From assembly GCF_900111165.1 (NCBI RefSeq), contig NZ_FOGH01000006.1:1-64000 (forward strand): a DNA stretch of 64,000 nt. Reading direction: 5' to 3'. The stretch comes from Nitrosomonas sp. Nm51 (GTDB lineage: Bacteria; Pseudomonadota; Gammaproteobacteria; Burkholderiales; Nitrosomonadaceae). Position 1 is the stretch's first letter. The number at the start of each line of letters is the position of its first letter. Position numbers and translations under genes: made by a program. Below the pieces are notes generated by a model. It saw only the letters and a list, made by a program, of their open reading frames with translations, was not told the origin of the DNA and ran no database searches. Below, in pieces: positions 1-8,611 of the stretch.

Positions 1-1
1 A

Positions 2-118
2 GCAGGTCGCTGGCCAGCCTTGGTGCGTTATATCATCAGTAAAATTATTGCCAGCAAACCCCAGAAATCACAATTTCTTGATTCATTTCCCGCTACGTTG
101 GCATTTGATTCCAGCTAA
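2..118 (+). CDS. C-terminal end of an unidentified protein (5' end outside window)
   Basis: An open frame enters from the left edge and ends with TAA at 116-118. It gives about 38 residues that begin AGRWPALVRYIISKI and end ATLAFDSS. No start codon can be seen. The composition (basic and aliphatic, then a Ser/Phe-rich tail) is compatible with the end of a real protein, but I do not recognise a family. The frame could also be open by chance because it is short. Confidence 0.35.
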   Translation, partial: AGRWPALVRYIISKIIASKPQKSQFLDSFPATLAFDSS

Positions 119-170
119 CTGAGGAATTTAGGATTAAATATTTGATTTCAACTTTAAAGGAGTACTAGTC

Positions 171-251
171 ATGGATATTATCTCCGTGATTGTATTACTG
201 GTTGTCGTAATTGCTTTTGCATATATGGCATATGATGCTACCCGGTCTTAA
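171..251 (+). CDS. Small single-span membrane protein, 26 residues
   Basis: ATG at 171 is preceded by a strong ribosome-binding site (AAAGGAG, 157-163) with about 7 nt spacing, and the frame ends TAA at 249-251. The product is a short acidic start (MDII) followed by a continuous Val/Leu/Ile/Ala stretch of roughly 18 residues and a short polar tail (AYDATRS). This is the form of a one-helix inner-membrane peptide with little outside the bilayer. I cannot match it to CydX, KdpF or another named small protein. The strong ribosome-binding site and the clean hydrophobic helix are the reasons to call it; function is unknown. Confidence 0.55.
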   Translation: MDIISVIVLLVVVIAFAYMAYDATRS

Positions 252-277
252 CATCAAGTAAGCCTTGATCTTAAGAC

Positions 278-431
278 ATCGATATGGAACGGACGATTCC
301 GTTTGGTAGCGCGTACCGCTGCACGTAATTCGTCAATATGACGTACCAGCAAATCCAGCCGTCTTCTCGAGAAGATTCACGGTAAAAAAATACGTCCCGC
401 CTGACACCCGATACCTTCGATAATTCGGCAT
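278..431 (-). pseudogene. REP-associated tyrosine transposase (RAYT), truncated and frameshifted remnant
   Basis: Read on the minus strand from ATG at 431, the sequence gives MPNYRRYRVSGGTYFFTVNL, the typical N-terminus of REP-associated tyrosine transposases of the IS200/IS605-like Y1 family. The frame is lost near 365. Homology then resumes in another frame with RLDLLVRHIDELRAAVRATK and PFHID. After PFHID the match stops, so the part holding the HUH motif and catalytic Tyr is gone. This is a 5' fragment carrying a frameshift and a 3' truncation, and it cannot be active. A REP-like palindrome lies just upstream (460-485), as expected for this family. Confidence 0.75.
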
Positions 432-459
432 ATCACTCTATCAGTTTCAGTTTTCGTAA

Positions 460-485
460 GGCGGATGCGCGAAGGATGATCCGCC
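460..485. repeat. REP-like palindrome upstream of the RAYT remnant
   Basis: GGCGGAT (460-466) and ATCCGCC (479-485) form a perfect 7-bp stem with a 12-nt loop. It lies 29 bp upstream of the start of the RAYT remnant. RAYT genes are normally flanked by such palindromes, which their products recognise. Only one copy was noticed in this window. Confidence 0.5.
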
Positions 486-611
486 GTGACAATGTTGTCA
501 TTCAGCCGTTGTCTGTAACTTTCACTCCATTTGGCGGAACGCCTCGGCAATTACCTTTTGAGTTCCCGTTGTACAATGCTGAATAAGTATATCATTGGGA
601 GTGGTTATCAA

Positions 612-848
612 ATGTAAGTTTCAAAATGGGGCAACAGTCTGGCCGTCAGAATACCTGCTTCGGTTGTTGAAGTGCTTATTAATCTGAAGGAAGGTGACGA
701 GATTGAAATTCATGTCGCAGGTTCCCGCGATATTGAAATCATGAAAACGCCGGAAGTTCGTGAAATTCTTGCGCGTTTAAGGAAGTACCGGGGGCGATTG
801 CCGAAAGACTTTAAATTCGATCGCATTGAACTGCATGAACGGTCATAA
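612..848 (+). pseudogene. AbrB/MazE-type antitoxin gene with a stop at codon 2
   Basis: ATG at 612 is followed at once by TAA (615-617). The frame then runs open to TAA at 846-848, giving VSKWGNSLAVRIPASVVEVL, LKEGDEIEIHVA and a C-terminal tail typical of VapC-binding antitoxins. Most homologues have MQVSKWGNSLAVR, so the stop most simply reflects CAA (Gln) to TAA. The swapped-hairpin DNA-binding core is otherwise intact, so translation from a downstream alternative start cannot be excluded. It overlaps the PIN-domain remnant by 14 bp, the usual antitoxin-toxin arrangement. Confidence 0.75.
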
Positions 849-1200
849 CGTTTTTCTGGATACAGATGTAGTGCTGTATCTCTTATCTGAAGATGAAACA
901 AAATCGGCTCAGGCAGAAAATATAATTGCAAATGATGGAACTATAAGTGTTTAGGTGCTCAATGAATTCGCAAGCGTAGCCAGCAGAAAACTGGAAATGT
1001 CTTTTGCAGAAATCCGGGAATTTCTTTCACAAATATGTATGCTATGTCCTGTGGTGCCGGTGACTGTCGATGTACAATTTTCACGGGCTTCGGATAGCGC
1101 AGCTGCGTTGTCTGTTGACTGTACAGCGCTATATTCTGAAGATATGCAGGATGGCCAAATGATAGACAACCGACTTGTTATCCGGAATCCGTTTGTATGA
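835..1200 (+). pseudogene. PIN-domain (VapC-type) toxin gene, disrupted by a stop and an internal deletion
   Basis: ATG at 835 gives NVFLDTDVVLYLLSEDE, the PIN-domain start with its first acidic metal ligand (FLDTD). TAG at 952-954 interrupts the frame where relatives commonly have a Gln codon. The frame continues in phase as VLNEFASVASRK and ends CTALYSEDMQDGQ, IDNRL and IRNPF, the standard C-terminus. Between VTVDVQFSRASDSA and ALSVDCTAL the central segment that normally holds the YDALI-type third acidic residue seems to be missing. Two independent lesions make this a dead toxin. GTG at 955 could start a fragment, but it would lack the active site. Confidence 0.78.
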
Positions 1201-1290
1201 TTTATGTAATGATGGCGTTTACGATGTTGAAGAACTGCGTGTAGATTTAGGCGTTGTGGTTCCGGCCACAAACACAAAATTGCGCAATGC

Positions 1291-1317
1291 AAAAGGGGTG
1301 ATCTTTGACCCCTTTGT
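1291..1317. terminator. Possible bidirectional terminator hairpin
   Basis: AAAGGGGT (1292-1299) pairs with ACCCCTTT (1308-1315), an 8-bp stem with an 8-nt loop. It lies between the PIN pseudogene (plus) and the lipoprotein gene (minus, ending at 1337). The T-run is weak on both strands, so termination strength is uncertain. Confidence 0.4.
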
Positions 1318-1336
1318 GATCTTGTCAATCTGCTTC

Positions 1337-1756
1337 TTAGAAAGGTAAACATATTTCAACGCCTACTCCACCTATTGGATAATATATTGACCGTAGACCC
1401 ATAGCCCAACAGTGGGATTTTTTAATTTCTACGAATGAAAATGCTTGCGGTGGCGAATATGCCCGGGCTGGGCGACGTTCATCCGGGGTAAAGATTTCGG
1501 CGGATTTTGCTTGACTTGATGCGATTGCCAATGGGTTGCCGTTTCTGTCTACAGCAACGATGAATCCAATATTTTCCATGTTTGTGAGTCTTAGCAATTC
1601 TTGTTCAAGTTCTGGCGATAGCTGTGGAACTTTATGATGCTGATAATCTTTTGAATGTTCTCCTGCTGTATTATGATCTGTTCTCTGTTCGTGCTGCATA
1701 GTGACGCAACCTGCCAAAAATATCGATCCTGTCAGTAAAAAAACAACTGCTTTCAT
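1337..1756 (-). CDS. Small lipoprotein of unknown function, 139 residues
   Basis: A lipoprotein signal is clear: MKAVVFLLTGSIFLAGC has a Lys start, a hydrophobic core and an LAGC lipobox with Cys at about residue 17. The mature part begins with a His/Gln-rich polar stretch. It continues with a segment (LTNMENIGFIVAVDRNGNPL) that looks like a small folded domain and ends SIYYPIGGVGVEICLPF. I do not recognise a family. AGAAGGAG precedes the ATG. The gene follows the FecR-TPR-barrel gene on the same strand by 15 bp, so it is probably co-transcribed and may be a partner at the outer membrane. Confidence that it is a lipoprotein is high; its role is unknown. Confidence 0.75.
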   Translation of the reverse strand: MKAVVFLLTGSIFLAGCVTMQHEQRTDHNTAGEHSKDYQHHKVPQLSPELEQELLRLTNMENIGFIVAVDRNGNPLAIASSQAKSAEIFTPDERRPARAYSPPQAFSFVEIKKSHCWAMGLRSIYYPIGGVGVEICLPF

Positions 1757-1771
1757 TTTTTAATTCTCCTT

Positions 1772-4700
1772 CTAAAAATTTAAAGTCACTCGTGCAAAAA
1801 AAGTGCGTGTCGGAATAAACCGGGGATTAATCGCTTCGGATACATAAAAATTCACATTTCTGAAAAAGAAATGTTCATTTAAAAGATTCCTGCCTTCAAA
1901 ACTGACAAGCCCCATTCGGTTCGGAAATCGATAGCCAATAGTCGTATCGAGTAAGAAAAAATTATCTAGTGCTGTAGTGGGAGCTGCGCCTGGAAAAGCG
2001 GCTGTACGGTCAATTTCCTGCCGCACAAAAGTGCCCGTAAGTTTTGCAAAAAGGCCGTGCGGGTTAAAATAGTTAATGCTGACCGGAACACTGAGTGTTT
2101 CAATTCGGGTCGGCTGGTTAAACTGCATGATTCGTCGAGAAAACTTCTCAAGCTGCGCTTCGCTTCTTATCGCCCAGAATTTGTGCGGCAGCAGATAAAA
2201 ATAGCCGCGATATAATTGCTCTTTTTGCTTCTGGGTATCTAACTCCAGTGACTGTGGCATTCCTTGTATTACTGGAACCTTCAGGTCGCGTGAAGATACT
2301 TCGATGCCGCTTAAGATATTTTTTGTAAGTTGAGCATCCAGGCCAATCCCTTTGCGCTGCGCCCTGGTGCCATTAAAATCGTCAAAAAACTGGTTAAAAC
2401 CGGCAACCTGCGTCGGCTCGAGAGTCTGGTTGGCAAACAATGCCGATTTGACGGTTTCAAAAAATGCCAAACGCATGCGGAAACGATCGAGAAAGCTCCA
2501 CTGTAAGCCAAACTTGGGATTGAATTTATTTTCTTTGATAACAGCGCTGTCTTTCAATGCGTCGTAGCTTAAACCCAAAGTGATGCTGACATTGTCTATC
2601 TGGTTAAAATTAGAATAAAGATAACCGTTCTGGCGTTCTCTGATAAAGTTGTCAGGTAATGAGACAAGCGGAATATTTTGTTGATTTTTTGCATCGGACC
2701 GATAAGTACCGGTGCCCATGATGATATTTAAATGTTCTTGCCGGTAATGATATTGCCCTTCTACCAGATAAGCTTTTTCCTTAGTATTATTCAGCAGGGG
2801 GGTGATAACAATGTCATTTGTAGCGGGATCGAAACCGGGTATTGCAAAATTTAGGTTTTCTTTTCGGTCAAAATACGCAGCCGAGAAAATAATATCCTGG
2901 TCAGGTGATAACGCATACCGACCACCTACGCGCGCGGTATCCTGTTCCAACCGTCTGCGTTGATTCGGGTCGAATCTGCCCGGATCGAAGTCGAGCAGTA
3001 AGTCTCCGTGCGTCGTTTCGCGTCTGCGCACCTCTGCCTGAAGATTGAATTTAGACGTGACCGCGTATTGCAAGAAGGCATTGTAGATGTTATGTTTTTG
3101 ATCATTATTCGGGCGAAATCCATCGCTGCCGTAATGAAATTGCCCGATACTCATCGAAGCACGGTCGTAGAGCGCCGATGCGACAACTTCGTCACCGATG
3201 GTGCCGTTGCTGCCGACGATGCCCGAAGCAACTAACTGAGCGCGATTACGTTCGACCAACGGCGTAAATTCATTAAAGCCGGTCACGGCAGGGCCGGTAT
3301 TGGTGATGATATTCAGGTCGGCAACAGCGAGACGCGGCTGTACGGGGTTGACGTTAATCGGTTGCAATAACTGCGCTTGCAACAATTCGCTGACGCGCGC
3401 GATTTCGTGGCGCGGTGTATTTGCATATGTATCCGACAAAAACCGGTGCGCGGAATGATTCGATGGGTCGTAAGCCAGCGATTTGGCGGTTTCCATCAAT
3501 GCGCGCTTTTCAAACCCGAGGTTGTCGTAGATACGCGCGAGGCTGGAACCGCGTCCGGCCTGATCCTGATCCAACAACAGTCGGGAGCGGTATACGGCGC
3601 GGTTGCCGTTGAGTTCAATCGATTTCTGAATGTCCCGCAGCGCTTCAACCGGGCGGTTCTGCGTTTGCTTCTGGATGGCGCCGTAGAACCACGGGGTGGG
3701 ATCATTTGGGTCGCGTTCCCTGGCGAGTTCAAACTGCGTTTCTGCGATTGAGTAACGCTTTTCCTCGAAATACGCTTTGCCAAGGTAGCTGCGAATCAGT
3801 GAATTGCCGGGATCGAGGCTGGCGGCGATTTCGAGCTCGATGCGCCCGGCTTCAAGCCGGCCTTCGCGGATGAGCGAGAGCCCCAGCCCGAGCCTTGGCA
3901 TGGGATCGGCCTGATCAAGCAGTATGGCGTCATGAAAAACCGATTTTGCATCGGCGGTGTCGATTTGCAGTAAATACGCAAATCCCAATACCGTTTGCGT
4001 TTTGGCAATAGCCGGATTCAGGCCGACCGCTTCCTGTGCGGATGCAAGCGCCTGTTCGAGTTCGCCGACAGACATTTGCAGCTCGGCAAGCCTTGCCCAG
4101 ATCAGCGCATTCTGCGGATCGAGAACAACCGCCTGTTTGACGCTGGCCAACGCGGCCTCGATATCGAACGATGCCTGTTGGGCATACGAAAGCGCGAGCC
4201 TGGCCGCGGCTGACAATTCGTCGTATGCAACGGCCCGCTTTGCCAGTTCGAGCGCTGTTTGCTTGTCATTCTGGACCACTGCAATAATGGATTGCAGTGC
4301 AATGGCCGCGCTGTTGTCCGGGTCTTTGGTCAGTATGCTGCCGATGATGCTGCCGGCTTCTTGCGCCCGTCCGACGGACAGCAGCTGCTCCGCTTCCTGC
4401 AACCGGCTGGTGAAGTCTGTTTCAGCTGTATCGAGACGACCCCGGTGATAGCCGATAATCGCCGGGTAATGCAGCGTCCACTGCACGGCATCGAGTGGTT
4501 CGACCACCGTTTCCTTTTGCGGCGGCAGATTGCGGTAGGCGACTGCGGCTTCATGGTCTGTCAGAGAGAGGCTGCCCAGCGTGTTTTCTGCTGATACGCG
4601 GCCTTCAAAAATGATAATCTGTGCGAAATCGCTTTGCACACGCACAAAAAACTCCGTGCCTTCCACGCCTGCGTTCAAAAAAGGCGTTCTGATTTTAAAC

Positions 4701-5104
4701 GGTCTGGGCGTGCGCGTGATAATGTGAATGGCGCCTTCGATCAGGTCGACGAACGAGGTGATTTTATTGGCATCGGTTTGCGGAATAGTGATGGCGGACC
4801 GTTGATCCAGCCGCATCAGGCTGTCGTTACTGAGCCGTATTGAAGCGCGGCCATGCCGGCGCACTCTGAGCGAGTCGCCCGCGCAAAGCGGCGTATCCAG
4901 CCTGGCGGACTCCCATAATGTGGACTGCGCCCGGCGCAGCTCGACATCGCCCTGCACCGAGACGACCAGTGCGGCGTTCACTGCGCAGACATCTGCTGCT
5001 ATTGCGTTGCGTGCCAGCATAACAGGTACAGTGGCGAGTACGGCGAAAGCCAGTAAAACCAGCCAGCTGCTGGTTCGTTTTACTGCCGTTTCCGATATGC
5101 TCAT
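1772..5104 (-). CDS. FecR domain - TPR - outer-membrane beta-barrel fusion protein, 1110 residues
   Basis: Residues 1-37 are a signal peptide ending ARNAIAA. Residues about 43-190 are a FecR-type domain (VQGDVELRRAQ, GDSLRVRRHGRASIRL, RTPFLNAGVEGTEFFVRV). Residues about 225-560 are serial TPR repeats of about 34 residues (for example RLALSYAQQASFDIEAALAS and PNDPTPWFYGAIQKQTQNRP). From about 600 to 1110 the sequence is beta-rich, with alternating aromatic strands, an NLLNEHFF motif and a terminal Phe (ARVTLNF), as in TonB-dependent-receptor-like barrels. I see no clear plug domain or TonB box. The combination suggests a periplasmic sensor/scaffold tied to an outer-membrane pore. It lies downstream of the CHASE2 cyclase on the same strand, a common FecR-CHASE2 pairing. 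Confidence 0.85.
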   Translation of the reverse strand: MSISETAVKRTSSWLVLLAFAVLATVPVMLARNAIAADVCAVNAALVVSVQGDVELRRAQSTLWESARLDTPLCAGDSLRVRRHGRASIRLSNDSLMRLDQRSAITIPQTDANKITSFVDLIEGAIHIITRTPRPFKIRTPFLNAGVEGTEFFVRVQSDFAQIIIFEGRVSAENTLGSLSLTDHEAAVAYRNLPPQKETVVEPLDAVQWTLHYPAIIGYHRGRLDTAETDFTSRLQEAEQLLSVGRAQEAGSIIGSILTKDPDNSAAIALQSIIAVVQNDKQTALELAKRAVAYDELSAAARLALSYAQQASFDIEAALASVKQAVVLDPQNALIWARLAELQMSVGELEQALASAQEAVGLNPAIAKTQTVLGFAYLLQIDTADAKSVFHDAILLDQADPMPRLGLGLSLIREGRLEAGRIELEIAASLDPGNSLIRSYLGKAYFEEKRYSIAETQFELARERDPNDPTPWFYGAIQKQTQNRPVEALRDIQKSIELNGNRAVYRSRLLLDQDQAGRGSSLARIYDNLGFEKRALMETAKSLAYDPSNHSAHRFLSDTYANTPRHEIARVSELLQAQLLQPINVNPVQPRLAVADLNIITNTGPAVTGFNEFTPLVERNRAQLVASGIVGSNGTIGDEVVASALYDRASMSIGQFHYGSDGFRPNNDQKHNIYNAFLQYAVTSKFNLQAEVRRRETTHGDLLLDFDPGRFDPNQRRRLEQDTARVGGRYALSPDQDIIFSAAYFDRKENLNFAIPGFDPATNDIVITPLLNNTKEKAYLVEGQYHYRQEHLNIIMGTGTYRSDAKNQQNIPLVSLPDNFIRERQNGYLYSNFNQIDNVSITLGLSYDALKDSAVIKENKFNPKFGLQWSFLDRFRMRLAFFETVKSALFANQTLEPTQVAGFNQFFDDFNGTRAQRKGIGLDAQLTKNILSGIEVSSRDLKVPVIQGMPQSLELDTQKQKEQLYRGYFYLLPHKFWAIRSEAQLEKFSRRIMQFNQPTRIETLSVPVSINYFNPHGLFAKLTGTFVRQEIDRTAAFPGAAPTTALDNFFLLDTTIGYRFPNRMGLVSFEGRNLLNEHFFFRNVNFYVSEAINPRFIPTRTFFARVTLNF

Positions 5105-5389
5105 AGCTCTCTTGTTTTTCTCGTAATATCCATTACGTAGCTGAACTGCAACGCAGTCAAAAGATTAACATAATATAATTGTTGCGGTCTAAAAATCTTG
5201 TAGCCGGGCTATAATTTGCGTATAAGTGCCCTGAATAGTTTTGAGTAAAGAAATACTCCTATAAGGCATCAAACGTTAACTGTTTTTGTAGCAGATTGCG
5301 CGTGGAAGCGATGCAGTCGATAACATGCTAACGTGCAAAACGTATGTTGAAAGCGGGAATTATCGCACCATGCAGCGAAAGGTTTATGG

Positions 5390-7654
5390 TTATGGATTTT
5401 TTGTAAGTTTGTGGATGGTCTGCCATTGTTCGGGCGGCGATTTAAGGCAAATATTCAGATAGAATGTTGCGGGTCCGTCTTCCGGAAAAATCTCGAGGAT
5501 TTTTTGCCACTGATTAATTGCATTGGACTGCTGTTGCCGGTAGGTTGCTAACGCCGCGTTGAACATAGTACATAACAGCCGCTGCTGGTCGCTGGCGGTT
5601 TGCCGATAGTCTATCAGTTCAAACAAGCTGACCGGTGTTGATCTGCCCGCAAGCTGAAAACTGCCCAGCGGGCGGGTTAGAAAGCGGTCGATGCCGTCAA
5701 TCACTTCGTCGGTGACCAGCAAATGGGTGCCCAGAGACTTATTGGCGTTTTCGATACGGCTGGTAGTGTTGACCAGATCGCCGATAACACGGTAGATATA
5801 GTTGTCCATCGCGCCCAGCCTGCTGACCAGCAGATCGCCAAAATGGATACCGATGCGTGTGGGCAGTGGCGGGTGACTGCCCTCGCGATTAAAGCGGTTG
5901 AGATTGTTGATGATGGTCAGGCCTGCTTCGCAGGCTTCTTCCCGAAGCGTTTTGCTGGCGGAGGTGGCTTCCCAGATCGCCAGCATGGCATCGCCGATTT
6001 TTTCAGAGACGACGCCATTGTTTTGTCTCACCGAACGGGACAAGACTTGAAAATAATCGTCTATCAGCCGTCTTAGTGCGCGGACATCCATTTTTTCCGC
6101 AAGCGTTGTGTAACCCTGGATATCGGTGAACATACACGCGCCAAAAACGAGTTGATCCTTGCTCAGACTGGCATCGATGCGTCTGGTTAAATCGCCCACC
6201 ACACGATCAGGCGTAAACTGGCCGAACAATTCCAAAAGCTGATCGCGCTCTTGCCTGGCTGTGAAGTAATTGAGCAAAACAGAACCGAAAATTGCGCCAG
6301 GGAGGAGAACGAGCAGTGGAATAATCAGCGGCAGCCAGATGCCGGCCTGTTTAAACAGCAACCAGGTGAAAACAGTATAGGCGCCCGCTGTGATGATGCC
6401 GGCTGCGATCAGCGCCTTACTGGACAGTAATGGAAAAACAAAACCCAGCGTCAAACCCGTGACAAATAACAGTCCGAGGCTGCCTGCGTAGGGGAAAGGC
6501 CTGACCGGTCTGTTTTCAAGCAGATTGGCGAATGCTGTGGCGGCAATCTCGACGCCGCTGATTTTGACGCCTTTCGAATCGGTAAAAACAGTGTCATATG
6601 CATCGCGTGTAATTTCGTACTCAGCATGTGTTAACTGAGATAATCCGACAAAAACCACTTTACCGCGGACCTGATCGAGCAATGCGCCGGATTGTTTTTG
6701 TTCTTTTGCCGCCGGCTGCAAAAATTGATAATAAGGAATGGTTTTGATCGTGCCTGGCGGTCCATAAAAATTCAAGTAATATGCCTCCTGACCGGCGTAA
6801 AGATTGACCAGTGCCTGAATCAATTGTTTCTGCCGGATATTGAATGTTGTGTTGTGACGTAATTCGGACATTATTTTGGGCTTGATTTCAGGATGATTGA
6901 TAAATAATTGCCGCAAGAAAAGCGCCGCTGATTCCAGATCCTTGGTCTGGTCTTGATAGTGTTGAAAATGTGCGGTGTCGAACGGATGTACCTTGTGCAG
7001 TAACGCGGTCAAATGGTCATAAACTTCATGTGCATAGGCATGTAACACCACGGCCGGGATTGTTGGAGAGTCGCCTATACTTGGTTTAAAAGCCCAGTAG
7101 GCGTTGATGGGAACAGGGAATTTATCCGGCAGTGGAAAGGGGGTATGCGCCAATACTGCCGCCGAGATCTCTTTCAGCAGCGGGATGCTTTTTTCCTCGA
7201 TCAGTTTAAATTCAGAAGGATTACCTGGGTTAGCCGCCAGATCGTGTTCTTTGGTGAATAACCGCTCTACAACAATAACATTGCCAGCATTTTCAATCGC
7301 TTGTGCCAGTTGCAGATCGTGTTCAGGTATTGCGCCGGCTTTGCGGAAAATAAGATCCAGCACAATGACGCGCGCGCCTGACCGATGAAGCCGGTCAATC
7401 AGCCGGGCATGCAGGTTGCGCGGCCATGGCCAGAAGTCTGGCGGTGTAAGCGCTAAACCCAGCTTGTTGGCCGATTGGCTGTCAATGGTAATAATCATCA
7501 CATCATCGGGTGCTGGCGCCGCTCCGCGTAACTGGAACAGCAAGTCCAGACCGTATTTTTCTTCCAGATACCACCCTTGGGGCGAAAGGTAGAAAGCCAT
7601 GCCAGACAGGCCGATAATAATGCCTAAAAAAGTCTGCCTGACATATTTTGTCAT
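5390..7654 (-). CDS. CHASE2-domain class III adenylate/guanylate cyclase, 754 residues
   Basis: From the ATG at 7654 (MTKYVRQTFLG) the protein has an N-terminal membrane anchor and then a long extracytoplasmic CHASE2 sensor domain (DVMIITIDSQSANKLG, ARVIVLDLIF, GKVVFVGLS). Three closely spaced helices follow (SLGLLFVTGLTLGFVFPLLS onward), and then the cyclase domain. Both metal-binding Asp residues are present (FTDIQGYT, about D510; EKIGDAMLAIW, about D554). The Lys of SEKIGD and the Asn/Arg of GDLVNTTSRIE fit an active enzyme that makes cAMP. A longer frame upstream to 7828 would overlap yaaA and adds no domain, so I prefer 7654. Gene order suggests it signals together with the FecR-TPR-barrel protein. 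Confidence 0.88.
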   Translation of the reverse strand: MTKYVRQTFLGIIIGLSGMAFYLSPQGWYLEEKYGLDLLFQLRGAAPAPDDVMIITIDSQSANKLGLALTPPDFWPWPRNLHARLIDRLHRSGARVIVLDLIFRKAGAIPEHDLQLAQAIENAGNVIVVERLFTKEHDLAANPGNPSEFKLIEEKSIPLLKEISAAVLAHTPFPLPDKFPVPINAYWAFKPSIGDSPTIPAVVLHAYAHEVYDHLTALLHKVHPFDTAHFQHYQDQTKDLESAALFLRQLFINHPEIKPKIMSELRHNTTFNIRQKQLIQALVNLYAGQEAYYLNFYGPPGTIKTIPYYQFLQPAAKEQKQSGALLDQVRGKVVFVGLSQLTHAEYEITRDAYDTVFTDSKGVKISGVEIAATAFANLLENRPVRPFPYAGSLGLLFVTGLTLGFVFPLLSSKALIAAGIITAGAYTVFTWLLFKQAGIWLPLIIPLLVLLPGAIFGSVLLNYFTARQERDQLLELFGQFTPDRVVGDLTRRIDASLSKDQLVFGACMFTDIQGYTTLAEKMDVRALRRLIDDYFQVLSRSVRQNNGVVSEKIGDAMLAIWEATSASKTLREEACEAGLTIINNLNRFNREGSHPPLPTRIGIHFGDLLVSRLGAMDNYIYRVIGDLVNTTSRIENANKSLGTHLLVTDEVIDGIDRFLTRPLGSFQLAGRSTPVSLFELIDYRQTASDQQRLLCTMFNAALATYRQQQSNAINQWQKILEIFPEDGPATFYLNICLKSPPEQWQTIHKLTKNP

Positions 7655-7757
7655 GATTTGGATTGATTTACTGCGTACTTGCAAAATGCCCAGGCAAGAT
7701 TTTAGTATACTTACCCGGAAAATGTTACCCGATCTAGAATTTTCAGGATAAAAATGC

Positions 7758-8561
7758 ATGATTATTGTTATTTCGCCCGCAAAAACACTGGATTTTGAAG
7801 CGCCCGCCGGTACTGAGAAATTTACCATACCGGATTTTCTTGACGATTCGGCCAGGCTGATCGATCAGTTGAAAAAGCTGGAGCCCGATCAAATTGGCCG
7901 GTTGATGTCGATCAGTCCCAAGCTGGCCGTGCTCAATTCCAACCGATATTTTGAATGGAAGCGCCCGTTTAATCCGGATAATGCCAAACAGGCGGTGTAT
8001 GCATTCAAGGGCGATGTGTATACCGGTCTCGATGCAGAATCGCTGGATGCGCAGGCGGTGGATTTTGCACAGCATCATTTGAGAATTCTCTCCGGTTTAT
8101 ACGGAGTGCTTCGCCCGCTCGACCTGATTCAGCCGTACCGTTTGGAAATGGGCACGCAGTTAACAAATCAGCGCGGCAACAACCTCTATGCATTCTGGGG
8201 AGACAGTTTGACAGACGCCATTAATCGGCAACTGCGCGAACAAGGCTCGAATACGCTGATCAATCTTGCGTCCCAGGAATATTTCAAATCGATCAATACC
8301 AGGAAATTGAATGCCAAAGTCATTTCACCGGTTTTTAAGGATGAAAAGAATGGTGTATACAAAATAATCAGTTTCTTTGCCAAAAAAGCGCGTGGTTTGA
8401 TGAGCCGGTATATTATCCAGAATAATTTGATGAAACCTGAAGATATTAAACAATTTGATGCCGCCGGATATACGTTCAATGAAGCCGCAAGTAATGATGA
8501 TGAATGGATTTTTATGCGCGAAGAATCTGCAGCATCTGCTGCACGAGATGATCAGCACTAG
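7758..8561 (+). CDS. yaaA: Peroxide stress protein YaaA (DUF328/UPF0246)
   Basis: The 267-residue product matches YaaA throughout: IVISPAKTLDFE at the start, KFTIPDFLDDS, VDFAQHHLRILSGLYGVLRP, and NLASQEYFKSI near the C-terminal third. Escherichia coli YaaA is about the same length, binds DNA and lowers free iron during peroxide stress. It is cytoplasmic, with no signal peptide. The gene is divergent from the cyclase gene; the 103 bp between the two starts probably holds both promoters. A Ser/Ala-rich tail at the end (EESAASAARDD) is slightly longer than usual. Confidence 0.93.
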   Translation: MIIVISPAKTLDFEAPAGTEKFTIPDFLDDSARLIDQLKKLEPDQIGRLMSISPKLAVLNSNRYFEWKRPFNPDNAKQAVYAFKGDVYTGLDAESLDAQAVDFAQHHLRILSGLYGVLRPLDLIQPYRLEMGTQLTNQRGNNLYAFWGDSLTDAINRQLREQGSNTLINLASQEYFKSINTRKLNAKVISPVFKDEKNGVYKIISFFAKKARGLMSRYIIQNNLMKPEDIKQFDAAGYTFNEAASNDDEWIFMREESAASAARDDQH

Positions 8562-8611
8562 CCATTGTTACTATTAACAGGAAATCAGTTATTTTTTTGG
8601 GAGGGCGGTAA

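Noticed and set aside
612-1200. Stop-codon reassignment (Gln at TAA/TAG) as explanation of the toxin-antitoxin stops
   Set aside because: Dozens of other genes in the window end at TAA or TAG at the expected family length, so ordinary decay is the better reading.
3957-4448. 163-codon plus-strand frame rich in Ser, Ala and Cys
   Set aside because: Opposite the TPR region of the FecR fusion; repetitive composition mirrors the TPR codons.
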